DNA of 64,000 nucleotides from Tangfeifania diversioriginum (GCA_945873105.1 CAMCBW010000004.1:62001-126000); one strand, 5' to 3'. Numbered from the stretch's first letter, positions 18,404 through 28,256 are shown. A program made the numbers and translations. The notes: generated from the sequence alone by a model not told the origin.

Positions 18404-19429
18404 ATGAAGCACGTAACTATCAAGGATGTAGCCAGAGAATTGCAATGTTCTGTTTCTACCATTTCGAGGGCTTTCAACGACAAATATGATATTCGGAAGG
18501 AGACCAGAGACCTGATTCTTGCAAAAGCCAAGGAGATGGGCTATTCCCCCAACCCCATGGCAAAAAGCTTGCTGAAACAGTGTTCCAACCAGATTGGAGT
18601 GGTAGTTCCCGAGTTTATCAACTCTTTTTTCCCGGAGGTAATCATTGGTATCCAGGAGGTTTTTATCAAAAAAGGATACCAGGTGCTGATCATGCAATCC
18701 AATGAATCATTCGAAAGTGAATTGGAAAATGTGAAGGCCATGGAAAACAACATGGTGGACGGATTGATTCTTTCATTATCATTTGATACACAAAATGTAG
18801 AATATTACGAGAATCTGATTAAACAGGGTTTCCCGATAGTTCTGTTTAACAGGGTTTCCAACAAACTGAATACCCACAAAGTTGTCTTTGACGATTACAA
18901 ATGGGCATTTTTCGCCACAGAACATCTTATCTATCAGGGCTATAAAAAGATTGTCCACTTTACAACCTCTCATTCACTCTCTTTCTCACAAAACAGGATC
19001 AAAGGTTTTGTGGATGCGCTTAAAAAACACAAATTGAAAATACTTGAAGGTTCAATTGTTGAAGCAGGACTCCTCATCAGTGATGGTGAACGGGAAATGG
19101 AAAAACTGATCGCTGCAAACAACTTGCCTGACGCCATTTTTTGCGTCAATGACATGTGCGCCATCGGAGCCATGAAAATGCTGAAGAAATACGGATACAA
19201 GATTCCCGGTGATGTCGCTTTGGTCGGTTTTACTGAAACCAAACTGGCCGAACTGATCGATCCACCCCTGACCAGCGTCGCCCAACCGACCCACGAAATC
19301 GGAAGAACGGCTGCACAGTTGCTGCTTGAGCAAATTGAGTCGAAAGGAATCTTTGTTCCCCAGACTGTCACCCTGAACGGACGCCTCAATGTTCGGGAAT
19401 CCTCCATGAAACACACCAAAATATTGTAA
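18404..19429 (+). CDS. LacI-family transcriptional regulator
   Basis: 341 aa. The N-terminal helix-turn-helix (TIKDVARELQCSVSTISRAF, residues 5-24) and hinge (NPMAKSLL) are textbook LacI family. The rest is a periplasmic-binding-protein-like effector domain (QIGVVVPEFINSFFPEVIIG, DGLILS, FCVNDMCAIGAMKMLKKYG, DVALVGFTETKLAELIDPPLTSV). It should bind the operator cluster at 18297-18344 and release it on binding a sugar derived from the PUL substrate. It is divergent from the symporter-SusCD-enzyme operon and lies 35 bases before the XdhC-MocA fusion, so the molybdenum hydroxylase genes may be in its regulon. Confidence 0.95.
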   Translation: MKHVTIKDVARELQCSVSTISRAFNDKYDIRKETRDLILAKAKEMGYSPNPMAKSLLKQCSNQIGVVVPEFINSFFPEVIIGIQEVFIKKGYQVLIMQSNESFESELENVKAMENNMVDGLILSLSFDTQNVEYYENLIKQGFPIVLFNRVSNKLNTHKVVFDDYKWAFFATEHLIYQGYKKIVHFTTSHSLSFSQNRIKGFVDALKKHKLKILEGSIVEAGLLISDGEREMEKLIAANNLPDAIFCVNDMCAIGAMKMLKKYGYKIPGDVALVGFTETKLAELIDPPLTSVAQPTHEIGRTAAQLLLEQIESKGIFVPQTVTLNGRLNVRESSMKHTKIL

Positions 19430-19464
19430 TTCTGTAGCCTGTATTGTTTTAAGCTCGCATTCCA

Positions 19465-21120
19465 ATGACAAATCCCTACGCAACATTGATCAGCTACCTG
19501 AAATCAGGTGCGAAGGTACAGACCGGATCGTTGCTCCAGACCTGGGGTTCAGCACCCCAGATTCCCGGAGCGATGGCCATTTTCGAGAAAGAGCAGGTGT
19601 TGAGCGGCACCCTGGGGGGTGGTCTGCTCGAAGCACAGGCGCAAAAAATTGCAGCAGCTTCCGTGATGTCCCGGCAAAATTACCTGAAATCTATCGAATT
19701 CACTGCCGAAATCGCAGACCAGACGGGCGCCATCTGTGGTGGCAGTGCCCTCTTTTTCCTGGATGCTGAGCCCTCCAGGCATCTCCAGGTCTACCAGCAA
19801 CTGCTCGACTCCACCACCAACCACCAATGCGGGGCACTCATAACCCTGATCGCAGAGGCTGCTAACCAAAGCTGTACCATCGACCGATACTGGATCCAAT
19901 TCCAGGAGGGTCTCCCTGAAAACATTGCGATGCTGCTGAAGTCTGCTGAAGCAGACCTCTGGAAGATCATCCGCAGCAGAACTCCCTTTTACAAAGAGCT
20001 TCCCGGCAAATCGGCAGAAACAAAAACCATCCTTTTCATCGAGCCTATCCATCCCAATCCGCACCTTTTGCTGGTGGGAGCCGGTCACATCGGGAGGGCC
20101 TTGTGCAAAATTTGCAGCATGGTTGACTTCGAAATCACCGTACTGGACGACCGGCCTGAAATGACCATTCCTTCCGGATTCCCGGAGGCTTCCCGAATCA
20201 TTTGTTCTTCCCTCCCCCAGGCATTTCAATCCATAAAGATTACACCCGACACCTACATTGTCATTGCCACCCAGGGGCACCGGACAGATATGGAGGCCCT
20301 GAGATGCTGCATCGGTTCCGATGCGGCCTATATTGGCGTAATCGGCAGCAAGCGGAAAATAGCCCTGATGAAACAAAAATTCATGGACGAGCGGTGGGCA
20401 ACGCCAGAGGAATGGAACTTTGTTCATACCCCGGTTGGCATCGAGATCCATTCACGCTCTGTAAACGAAATTGCCATTAGCATTGTGGCTGAGTTGGTAA
20501 AGGAACGCTACGAAATCAACTTCCTGCGGAACAAAAAAAATGTAAGCTCGGTGGTACTGGCCGCAGGCAAAAGTACCCGAATGGGGCAACAAAAGCTTTT
20601 GATGCCCTACAAAGGCCACAGCATGGTGGATCATCTCCTGCAAAAAATCACCAATACGAACTCATTCAGTACGATCGTGGTAACTGGCAGCGATAGCACC
20701 CGGATTGAAAAGGAGCTGAAAAGTGCCAAGGCCATTTTTGTATACAACGAGCGATTTGAAGAGGGAATGCTAACCTCCGTTCAAAAAGGAATCGCTGCAT
20801 TGGGTGCTGAATCAGCAGGATTTTTGATACTTTTGGGTGACCAGCCAATGGTAGCAGAAAAGGTGATCAACAGGCTGATTGCCCTTTTCCAGAAAACTCC
20901 CAAAGGGTTACTGGTGCCAACTTTTCTTGGAAAACGCGGACATCCTGTATTGATTGATACCAGGTACAGGGAGGAGATTGGCAAACTGTCCCAGGCAATC
21001 GGGCTCCGTGAACTATTTTTGAATCATCCGGAGGATGTTTTAGAAGTTGAAATTGAATCAGATGCGATATTGAAAGATATAGACACAATTGGGGATTACC
21101 GGCGGGAAACAGAAGAATAA
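19465..21120 (+). CDS. XdhC-MocA fusion, molybdenum hydroxylase maturation protein
   Basis: 551 aa. The N-terminal XdhC/CoxI domain (about 1-80, GTLGGGLLEAQAQK) is followed by the XdhC C-terminal Rossmann domain (about 200-335, HLLLVGAGHIGRALCKI and YIGVIGSKRK). A MobA/MocA-like nucleotidyltransferase follows (about 358-545, SSVVLAAGKSTRMGQQKLLMPY, FLILLGDQPMV). XdhC proteins hold and sulfurate molybdenum cofactor for xanthine-dehydrogenase-type enzymes; MocA makes the cytosine dinucleotide form of the cofactor. Fusion of both roles next to a molybdenum hydroxylase strongly links this protein to its maturation. It acts in the cytoplasm. Domain calls are confident; the MCD form of the cofactor is inference. 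Confidence 0.9.
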   Translation: MTNPYATLISYLKSGAKVQTGSLLQTWGSAPQIPGAMAIFEKEQVLSGTLGGGLLEAQAQKIAAASVMSRQNYLKSIEFTAEIADQTGAICGGSALFFLDAEPSRHLQVYQQLLDSTTNHQCGALITLIAEAANQSCTIDRYWIQFQEGLPENIAMLLKSAEADLWKIIRSRTPFYKELPGKSAETKTILFIEPIHPNPHLLLVGAGHIGRALCKICSMVDFEITVLDDRPEMTIPSGFPEASRIICSSLPQAFQSIKITPDTYIVIATQGHRTDMEALRCCIGSDAAYIGVIGSKRKIALMKQKFMDERWATPEEWNFVHTPVGIEIHSRSVNEIAISIVAELVKERYEINFLRNKKNVSSVVLAAGKSTRMGQQKLLMPYKGHSMVDHLLQKITNTNSFSTIVVTGSDSTRIEKELKSAKAIFVYNERFEEGMLTSVQKGIAALGAESAGFLILLGDQPMVAEKVINRLIALFQKTPKGLLVPTFLGKRGHPVLIDTRYREEIGKLSQAIGLRELFLNHPEDVLEVEIESDAILKDIDTIGDYRRETEE

Positions 21121-21141
21121 CTTGCAGGCTTTGAGCAATAA

Positions 21142-21320
21142 GTCGCGCAAGGAACGCAAGGTTAAGCAATAGAAAAGCAATATTCCCTGGTATCCACTTT
21201 GCGCTCTTTGCGTTCTTTGCGCGACAAGAAAATCTCATGACGGGACCTCAAGGATACACTGTAAAAAAAATATTTCTTTGTATCCACTTTGCGCTCTCTG
21301 CGTTCTTTGCGTGACAAGAA
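21142..21320. repeat. Intergenic repeat cluster: two direct 40-bp copies and one inverted partial copy
   Basis: Two direct 40-bp copies at 21191-21230 and 21281-21320 share tatccactttgcgctct and cgttctttgcg and end with acaagaa; they differ at two positions. A shorter inverted copy at 21142-21160 (gtcgcgcaaggaacgcaag) can pair with the first direct copy to form a long hairpin in the transcript. The cluster fills the 261-bp gap between the maturation gene and the hydroxylase subunits. It resembles dispersed intergenic repeats and contains no gene. Confidence 0.8.
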
Positions 21321-21381
21321 TGGAATGCTGATTAATTGAACACATGCCAATTACACTGAAAAACCTTTAAGAAAGAACCCG

Positions 21382-21864
21382 ATGAAGGAAAAAATAAAAT
21401 TTACCCTGAATGGCAAGGCCATCGAATTTGAAACAGATACCCGACAGATTCTGCTCTCCGTTCTTCGTACAGAGCTCGGACTTACCGGAACAAAATTTGG
21501 TTGCGGAGTGGGATTCTGCGGAGCCTGCACCATCCTGGTGGATGGGGAGGCTCAACGATCCTGCGGTATGGCAGTTAGCGAGGTGGCAGGAAAGAAAGTT
21601 GTTACCATCGAAGGATTGGCAGACGGGGATAAACTCCATCCGGTGCAGAAGGCATTTCTTCACCACGAAGCACAGCAGTGCGGATTCTGCACACCTGGTC
21701 AGATTATGAACGCAGTGGCACTTTTAAAAGCAGACCCCAAACCCAGCCGCAAAAAGATTATCGAGGGGATGAACGGCAATCTATGCCGTTGCGGCGCCTA
21801 CAACCGTATCATCGCAGCAATAGAAACCGCTTCAAAAGAGATCAACGGAGGAACCAAATTATGA
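21382..21864 (+). CDS. 2Fe-2S subunit of a xanthine-dehydrogenase-family molybdenum hydroxylase
   Basis: 160 aa, the usual length for CoxS/IorA-type small subunits. The N-terminal plant-type ferredoxin cluster is ligated by C41, C46, C49 and C61 (GCGVGFCGACTILVDG). The second cluster uses C100, C103, C135 and C137 (QQCGFCTPGQ and NGNLCRCG). It passes electrons from the molybdenum site. It has no signal peptide; the partner subunit carries a Tat signal, so the pair may be exported folded together. Its stop overlaps the next start as ATGA at 21861-21864, indicating translational coupling. Confidence 0.95.
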   Translation: MKEKIKFTLNGKAIEFETDTRQILLSVLRTELGLTGTKFGCGVGFCGACTILVDGEAQRSCGMAVSEVAGKKVVTIEGLADGDKLHPVQKAFLHHEAQQCGFCTPGQIMNAVALLKADPKPSRKKIIEGMNGNLCRCGAYNRIIAAIETASKEINGGTKL

Positions 21865-23993
21865 ACGCAGAAGAGATCAATGCAATCTATTTTGGAGATG
21901 TGGATCTCCCGCTCAATCCGGGCCGCCGCGAATTCATCAAAAAACTGGGTGCCGGACTGTTCATCATCTTTGCCGTTAAACCCTTTGGGTTGATGGCTGA
22001 AGAGGAGGAAGACAAGGTCAAGAGAGAGGATTTCAACCTCTACCTGCGTATCCGTGAAGATGGAAGGGTGGAGTGTTACACCGGAAAAATAGAGATGGGA
22101 CAAGGCATCACCACTTCGCTGGCCCAGGCCCTTGCCGAGGAGCTGGAGGTCGAACTAAACAGCATAGACATGATCATGGGCGATACCGATTTGTGCCCCT
22201 ACGATGCAGGCACCTGGGGTTCCATGACCACGCGCTTTTTCGATCCCATCCTGAGGGCTGCAGCCATTGAAGCCCGCATGGAACTGTTAAAGCTGGCGGC
22301 CACTGCATTGAAACTCCCCGAGGATCAATTGAAAGCCCAAAACGGATCCATCGTCAGCACCAGGGACAACTCCGTCAAAATCAGCTACGGTGCTCTCACC
22401 AAAGGCAAGAAACTGGTTAAAACCGTGAGAAGGGCACCCGTTTTTAAAAAACCGGCGGAACTCAAACAGGTAGGAAAGCAGGTAAATGCGACCAATGCCC
22501 TCCTGAAAGTGACTGGCAAAGCCAAATATTCAGGGGATATTCACCTACCGGGAATGCGCTATGCCACCATTGTCCGTCCCCCGGCACATGGTTGCAAGCT
22601 GCTGTCGGTCGACAAGTCCAGGGCCGAAGCCATGGAGGGAGTAAAGGTGATCATCATGGAAAACCTTGTAGCTGCCCTTCATACCAATCCCAATGTTGCA
22701 GCCAATGCCGCTGCCGCCATCCAAACAGAATGGAGCAAACCCGAAGTTTTAGCCAACGACAAAACCATCTTCAAATACCTGGTTGAACAGGGCAAAGAGA
22801 CAAGGATTGTGGAAGAGAAAGGCAATCTTGATACGGGATTTGCGGAAGCTGACTTTGTCCTAGAAGCGGAATACCACGATGGTTACAAGGCCCATGCCCC
22901 GATCGAAACACATACGGCAACCGCCTGTTTCGAGGGAGACAAGCTCATCATCTGGGCATCCACACAAACCCCTTTCGGAACCAGAAAAGAGCTCTCCACC
23001 AAACTCAACCTGCCACTGGAGAAAGTCCAGGTGAAACCCATTCTCCTTGGGGGAGGGTTCGGGGGCAAGATCTACAACAACCAGGCCATTGAAGCAGCCA
23101 TGCTGGCAAAGGAATCCGGGACTCCGGTGCAACTTGCCTGGACGCGGGCGGAAGAGTTCATGTACGACCAGTTCAGGCACGCAGCCGTGATGCAAATCAA
23201 GGCCGGAGTCAAAAAAAGCGGTAAGATCGTCGCCTGGAAATACAACATTTACTGTGCAGGAAACCGGGGAGTCAATGACTTTTATGGCATCCCGAACCTG
23301 CGTTCTGCCCTCTATGACAAAAAGGGAATCCATCCATTCGGCACGGGTGCCTGGAGGGCTCCCGGCAACAATACCACCACTTTTGCGCGCGAATCACACA
23401 TCGATCTGCTGGCCGACAAAATCGGGATGGATCCGTTGACCTTCCGGCTGGTCAATGTCTCTGATTCAAAAATGGAGCGCACCTTGCGGCTGGCAGCCAA
23501 GACCTTCCAATATACCACAGCAAAACCCGGTAAAAACAGGGGTTGCGGCATTGCACTGGGCTTCGATGCAGGTACTTTTGTTGCCATTATCGCAGAAGTG
23601 GAGGTGAACCCCTCCACCGGCGTCGTAAAAGTTCTTCGGGTGGTCTGTGCCCAGGACATGGGGCAGGTGGTCAATCCGCATGGTGCCAGGGTCCAGACAG
23701 AAGGTGGGATCACCATGGGATTGGGCTACGCTTTGTACGAAGATGTTACTTTCAATTGGGGAGAAGTTACCGTCAAAAATTTCGACACCTACGAGATCAC
23801 TACATTTTCGACCACTGCACCGGTCGAGGCGGTCTTCGTGGATGACATGAATGCGCCGCCGCAGGGAGGTGGCGAACCTGCCATCATCTGTGTGGGAGGG
23901 GCGATTGCCAATGCGGTATTCCATGCTTCCGGCGCCAGGGTCAACCAGATGCCGGTGACTGCAGAACGGATACTGGAAAAGTTGAAGCGATAA
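21861..23993 (+). CDS. Molybdopterin-binding subunit of a Tat-exported aldehyde/xanthine-dehydrogenase-family enzyme
   Basis: 710 aa from ATG at 21861; the longer GTG frame from 21678 only shadows the 2Fe-2S gene. Residues 21-30 read GRREFIKKLG, a twin-arginine export motif (R22, R23), followed by a hydrophobic stretch. The rest is an aldehyde oxidase large-subunit fold: an N-terminal half with KIEMGQGITTSLAQALAEEL, then GGGFGGK at 397-403 (molybdopterin contact), GTGAWRAPGNN and GGGEPAIICVGGAIANA near the end. No FAD subunit is encoded nearby, so electrons probably leave through a cytochrome or quinone acceptor as in isoquinoline-oxidoreductase/aldehyde-dehydrogenase types. The substrate may be an aldehyde or sugar-derived compound in the periplasm, as inference. 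Confidence 0.92.
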   Translation: MNAEEINAIYFGDVDLPLNPGRREFIKKLGAGLFIIFAVKPFGLMAEEEEDKVKREDFNLYLRIREDGRVECYTGKIEMGQGITTSLAQALAEELEVELNSIDMIMGDTDLCPYDAGTWGSMTTRFFDPILRAAAIEARMELLKLAATALKLPEDQLKAQNGSIVSTRDNSVKISYGALTKGKKLVKTVRRAPVFKKPAELKQVGKQVNATNALLKVTGKAKYSGDIHLPGMRYATIVRPPAHGCKLLSVDKSRAEAMEGVKVIIMENLVAALHTNPNVAANAAAAIQTEWSKPEVLANDKTIFKYLVEQGKETRIVEEKGNLDTGFAEADFVLEAEYHDGYKAHAPIETHTATACFEGDKLIIWASTQTPFGTRKELSTKLNLPLEKVQVKPILLGGGFGGKIYNNQAIEAAMLAKESGTPVQLAWTRAEEFMYDQFRHAAVMQIKAGVKKSGKIVAWKYNIYCAGNRGVNDFYGIPNLRSALYDKKGIHPFGTGAWRAPGNNTTTFARESHIDLLADKIGMDPLTFRLVNVSDSKMERTLRLAAKTFQYTTAKPGKNRGCGIALGFDAGTFVAIIAEVEVNPSTGVVKVLRVVCAQDMGQVVNPHGARVQTEGGITMGLGYALYEDVTFNWGEVTVKNFDTYEITTFSTTAPVEAVFVDDMNAPPQGGGEPAIICVGGAIANAVFHASGARVNQMPVTAERILEKLKR

Positions 23994-24026
23994 ATCATCC
24001 CAGTGGTATTTTTAAAAACCAGCGTA

Positions 24027-25568
24027 TCAAGTTATTATTTTGACTCCTTTGTGAACCTCAGATTCCCATTTCTTGTAAGCATCTTGTAACTCTTTCACCA
24101 GGTGGGGATGCTCTTCCGCTACATCGTTTTTCTCCTCCGCATCCAATGCTACGTTGTAAAGCTCAGCTTTGGCACCAGCTCTTGTGACAACCAGCTTCCA
24201 TTCTCCTTTGCGGACTGCATACTGTTGACCATGTTGCCAAAATAGAGTCCTCGGAACCAAAGATTTTTGATACAGCAGGTGTTCAGCAATGCTTGTCCCA
24301 TCAATCCTCTGGGTGACCTTACAACCAGCCAAATCCAGCAAAGTGGGGAACACATCCATGGTTAAAACGGTTTCATGGCTGGTCCAACCTGATGGAATTT
24401 GTCCCGGCCATTGGACGATAGCTGGCACCCTGTGACCACCTTCCCACACACTGCTTTTGAAACCCCTCAGGATTCCATTGCTGCCCCTGGAAACTGCGCC
24501 ATTGTCCGAAAAAAAGAGCACCATCGTATTTTCATACAGTCCCAGCCTTTTCAGGGTACTGATTGCAGCACCAACCCCCTCATCCAGTATCTCAACCATA
24601 TCTTTGTACATAGCTGAAACATCCTTTTCTGATCCACTGGCAGGGAAATCAATTCCATTCTTTGCTCCGGCGTACCGGTCTGCCTTTGAGCTTCTGTTCT
24701 GATAGGGAGAATGCGGAGCTTCATGTGCGATGTACAATAAAAAGGGCCTTTCTTGCGCTCTTTCAATAAAATCAACGGCATTCCGGGTGATCAGGTCAGT
24801 AGTATAACCTGATTCATTCTTAAGTTCATCAGCCTTCCACCAGTCAGCATTACCCTCCTGATCCACATGGGATTGATAGTCAACATTACCGCTAACGTAA
24901 CCTATAAATTCATCAAATCCCTGGTGGATGGGGTTATATTTTGGATCATAACCCAAATGCCATTTCCCAAATATTCCGGTGGTATATCCCTCTTTTTTCA
25001 AAACCTCAGCAAAGGTAACCTCCGATAGTGCCAGACCAACATCCCGATGTTCCTTGGCTGTTATGACACCAGAAACACCCGTACGCTGTTGATATTTTCC
25101 CGTCAGCAGGGATGCTCTCGTCGGACTGCAGACCGCTCCATTTGAGTGGAAATCTAAAAACCGCACCCCTTCCCGGGCCATTTGATCCAGGTTGGGTGTC
25201 CTAATTTTTGTACTGCCATAACAGGAAATATCACCATATCCCAAGTCATCAGCCATTATGATGACAATATTGGGTAACCGTTTCCTGGCAATTTGATGAA
25301 GCGGCTTATCAGGTAGAAGAACGGAGCTATAGAGTTCCGGATGCTTTTCCCCTCTAAGAAACTGATTATCGTTAGACAACCCCAGATTAGTGGCCAGGCA
25401 ATTTTCTGACACAGGCAACATGACCTGGCTTACACTTCGCACCGTATTTCCTCCGAGGACAAGCTGACAGTGCAGGTGGAGCAAAACTACCAGCAAACCA
25501 ACAAAAAATAGCCTGCTGGCATTTCTTCTGCCCCTTTCCGGGGGGATGGGTGTTAATAGGGTAGGCAT
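24027..25568 (-). CDS. Sulfatase (S1 family, formylglycine type)
   Basis: 513 aa. A hydrophobic leader at about 18-40 precedes a roughly 58-residue extension, then the arylsulfatase-A-type core starts at LPNIVIIMADDLGYGDISCYG (metal-binding DD). The active-site motif is CSPTRASLLTG with C147 to be converted to formylglycine. KWHLGYDPKYNP and FFSDNGAVSRGSNG are further core motifs. It desulfates glycans in the periplasm or outside. It is on the minus strand, convergent with the molybdenum hydroxylase (33-base gap) and 85 bases downstream of the transmembrane regulator, possibly cotranscribed with it. Confidence 0.92.
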   Translation of the reverse strand: MPTLLTPIPPERGRRNASRLFFVGLLVVLLHLHCQLVLGGNTVRSVSQVMLPVSENCLATNLGLSNDNQFLRGEKHPELYSSVLLPDKPLHQIARKRLPNIVIIMADDLGYGDISCYGSTKIRTPNLDQMAREGVRFLDFHSNGAVCSPTRASLLTGKYQQRTGVSGVITAKEHRDVGLALSEVTFAEVLKKEGYTTGIFGKWHLGYDPKYNPIHQGFDEFIGYVSGNVDYQSHVDQEGNADWWKADELKNESGYTTDLITRNAVDFIERAQERPFLLYIAHEAPHSPYQNRSSKADRYAGAKNGIDFPASGSEKDVSAMYKDMVEILDEGVGAAISTLKRLGLYENTMVLFFSDNGAVSRGSNGILRGFKSSVWEGGHRVPAIVQWPGQIPSGWTSHETVLTMDVFPTLLDLAGCKVTQRIDGTSIAEHLLYQKSLVPRTLFWQHGQQYAVRKGEWKLVVTRAGAKAELYNVALDAEEKNDVAEEHPHLVKELQDAYKKWESEVHKGVKIIT

Positions 25569-25653
25569 GGAATCTTGATTTTAGAATTAATTTCTCAATC
25601 CACCTGACAATCAATGATAAACAGCAATAAAAGCAGACAATGAATGATACAAT

Positions 25654-28227
25654 CTAGCTAATTACCTCTTCAAAAGATTGATTGTAGGACTGGTTGTACA
25701 ATGTTTTGAAATCCTTGCAGAATTTAGAGAAGGTATGTGAAGCCAGACTATGTTTACCCATCAGGGTCAACGCTTTGCATTTCAGAATCATGGCCTCTTC
25801 GTTGACAATATCGAAAATAAACAACGAATCTGCCAGATGGACCATAAACCCGGGATCCTCTTCAATCTTTTGCGTTTGTGCAAAGGCTGTCAGTTTATCA
25901 ATGATGGCATTGGAAATGCTGTCTTTAAAATCATCCAGCCATTCGTAATGAACACTGGCCAGAAAAACTCCTTTTTGGGAAAGCTCTATCAGTCTGCAAA
26001 TCTTTTCCTTGGAAACTACTTTTTTGGCATTGGTTATCTTGAGGCATTCATGGTAATCATTGAACAGTATTGTGTCATCAAAATCTATTTTCCAATAGGC
26101 AGTTTTATGGGAGAGATAACAGCTCTCAACCTCTGTCAAAATCTGTTTCAGCTTGGCAATGTTGACGGCCCGATTGTTGCTTGCGCTTCGTTCATCCTTG
26201 TCAAACCACAAAAGTTCAGTCAGGTTTTCGGAGGAAATTCCCTTGTCATTTTTGATAGAATGCAGCCAAATCAGTAAAAACAACTCTTTCAGCAAGGGAC
26301 TAAACCTGTTGGTTATATCAATTCCCTCAGCGTTGAAAACCTGAAATCCCCCAAAGAAAAATACAGAATTCCTGAATTTTTCCTTTCCTTCCAATTCTGT
26401 CTCAAACTCCGAAATATCTATCCCGACTCTTTCATTTTGAGCAGTCGCAGGTGTCACGTTTGACTGAAGTTCCTTCCCCCTTTTCGACTTCCGGAAAATA
26501 AAGATACCAATGGCTGCAACCCCGAGAACAAAAAGAATATACCAGTACCGAAGTGAACTCTGGGGCGATTCCAAACTAATTATCTGTTCATTGGGTGGTG
26601 ATGCTATCGTATAAAGATGGAATTCCGTATTGTTCTGATCATTCACCAGCAAGGTTGAAGCCACCAATTTCTGGCTTGAACTGCAGTCATAGAGGGAAGA
26701 AAATGACCTGACATCATGAAACAGGTAGGGAATTTTACCTGCAATCAACTTCATTTCTGGCCTTTGGAGGGACCCTTTTACCAGCTGAAGTTCTCCATCA
26801 TATTTGATAACAGAGAAGGCAAGCGCATAGAATGTCCGGTTATTCCTGTTGATTACCATTGAATTTGAGAAACAGAGATCTTCGGAGGGAGGTACGAATT
26901 CATAGATCTCCTTAAACTTCTGATCTTTCAAGGAATATGCCAATAAATCATTGTAGTTTTGTGGATTTAATATCTGTTTACCAGAAACACTGCCATATCC
27001 TCCCAGGATAAAAACAGTATCATTGATACAGCCTGACGCAGCCAGATACCTTGGATTAAAGACATCCCCTTCAGGCTTAACAATTTCCCAGTTACCTGAA
27101 TCCAAATTCAATTTTTGCACCAGATTTCTATATTCATGCTGGCCGTAGCCGCCAAAAATATATAGGGATTTATCGTGCGGCCAATAATACTGGTTGTGGT
27201 GAAGATAAATAGTAGCATAGGTATTCTTTGGATCTTGCTGCTTCCAGCTCCTGGTACCAAAATCAAATTCAGAAAGACTCTTTTGATCAATATCGTAAAT
27301 GATAACTGTTTTTTTCTCAGAATTGTAAATTGCCTGCCTCCCAGCCAAAAGAATCTTTGCCCTGTTCTCATAAGTAATGATCTCACTGGCACCACTCCTG
27401 ACGGAATAGATGATCATCTGATCTTCTCCAATAATATAGACCTTCTCATCCTGCTCGTTGAACGCAATTTCACAGTGCCCTTTTAAAGTTCCAGAATAGG
27501 CCTTTAGCCAGTTGGAGTGCTCTGGCTTTAACCAGACAGGATTCTTGACATTCGCTATCCAGTTTCGTACCTTATCCCTGGAAATGTTCCCCTCTGACTC
27601 ATCAAGTGGCCATGAATAACTTAGTTTCCCCTTCTCATAAATACAAATATCCTTGATTTTCATGGAGGGTAAATCCGCAGTCTTGTAATGGCTGAAGTCA
27701 TTCGTTCCAAACAGTATTTTAACCTCCCCGGTCATATTAACACCAACGTCTTCGGCCTGAAAGTCGTTGTCTGTTGAAAAGAGACTGACACGGTTGTTTT
27801 GCCCATCAATTTTCAGACGAAACTCAGTCCAGGCGGTGCAAAACTTTCCGGCATCTGCCTTTAAAGATATTTTTGTTTGTTTTTGACCGCAAACTACCTC
27901 TATTGAACTGGAATCGATATTCCTGTAGTTGAAAATCAGATCTACATTTTTACCGCTTTTATCAATAACCCTTACCAGGTAGCCAAAATACATCCTGGCA
28001 TTTGGTCGCAACTGCATTTTGAAGACCAATTCAAAATTATTGGCAAGGGAGAGGTAACCTTTGGGGGAAAGGTCTATGCCGGTTCTCAGATCTTTTGAGA
28101 ACTCCTGCCCGTTAAAACCCAGGCCATAGGATTGGGAATACACTACTTCGCCAAACAATAGGATTATCCCAATGAGTAAGGCAAATCCCTTAAGGATTCT
28201 ATTCAAATGATTTCCCATTCTTCTCAT
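25654..28227 (-). CDS. Transmembrane regulator: periplasmic LamG-like/kelch-like sensor fused to cytoplasmic SARP-like DNA-binding domain
   Basis: 857 aa (a start at M4, 28218, is also possible). Signal-anchor or signal peptide 11-31; a concanavalin/LamG-like beta-sandwich about 35-225; kelch-like beta-propeller repeats about 240-540 (SLYIFGGYG at 354-362, DTVFILGGYG at 403-412); one transmembrane helix at 561-578 (YWYILFVLGVAAIGIFIF) followed by basic RKSKRGK. A cytoplasmic winged-helix/SARP-type domain follows at about 620-715 (SVFFFGGFQVFN, FSPLLKELFLLIWLHS, NNRAVNIAKLKQIL), then a BTAD-like helical tail to 857. This is a one-component ToxR-like arrangement. It is divergent from the SusC/SusD genes at 28.5 kb and is the best candidate to regulate them. 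Ligand is unknown. Confidence 0.8.
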   Translation of the reverse strand: MRRMGNHLNRILKGFALLIGIILLFGEVVYSQSYGLGFNGQEFSKDLRTGIDLSPKGYLSLANNFELVFKMQLRPNARMYFGYLVRVIDKSGKNVDLIFNYRNIDSSSIEVVCGQKQTKISLKADAGKFCTAWTEFRLKIDGQNNRVSLFSTDNDFQAEDVGVNMTGEVKILFGTNDFSHYKTADLPSMKIKDICIYEKGKLSYSWPLDESEGNISRDKVRNWIANVKNPVWLKPEHSNWLKAYSGTLKGHCEIAFNEQDEKVYIIGEDQMIIYSVRSGASEIITYENRAKILLAGRQAIYNSEKKTVIIYDIDQKSLSEFDFGTRSWKQQDPKNTYATIYLHHNQYYWPHDKSLYIFGGYGQHEYRNLVQKLNLDSGNWEIVKPEGDVFNPRYLAASGCINDTVFILGGYGSVSGKQILNPQNYNDLLAYSLKDQKFKEIYEFVPPSEDLCFSNSMVINRNNRTFYALAFSVIKYDGELQLVKGSLQRPEMKLIAGKIPYLFHDVRSFSSLYDCSSSQKLVASTLLVNDQNNTEFHLYTIASPPNEQIISLESPQSSLRYWYILFVLGVAAIGIFIFRKSKRGKELQSNVTPATAQNERVGIDISEFETELEGKEKFRNSVFFFGGFQVFNAEGIDITNRFSPLLKELFLLIWLHSIKNDKGISSENLTELLWFDKDERSASNNRAVNIAKLKQILTEVESCYLSHKTAYWKIDFDDTILFNDYHECLKITNAKKVVSKEKICRLIELSQKGVFLASVHYEWLDDFKDSISNAIIDKLTAFAQTQKIEEDPGFMVHLADSLFIFDIVNEEAMILKCKALTLMGKHSLASHTFSKFCKDFKTLYNQSYNQSFEEVIS

Positions 28228-28256
28228 CAGCGAGTTTGGTGCTTACTGGTTCATTA

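Noticed and set aside
23994-24026. Possible bidirectional terminator between the convergent hydroxylase and sulfatase genes
   Set aside because: The tggtattttt/aaaaacca pairing is imperfect and AT-only in the core; not enough to list.
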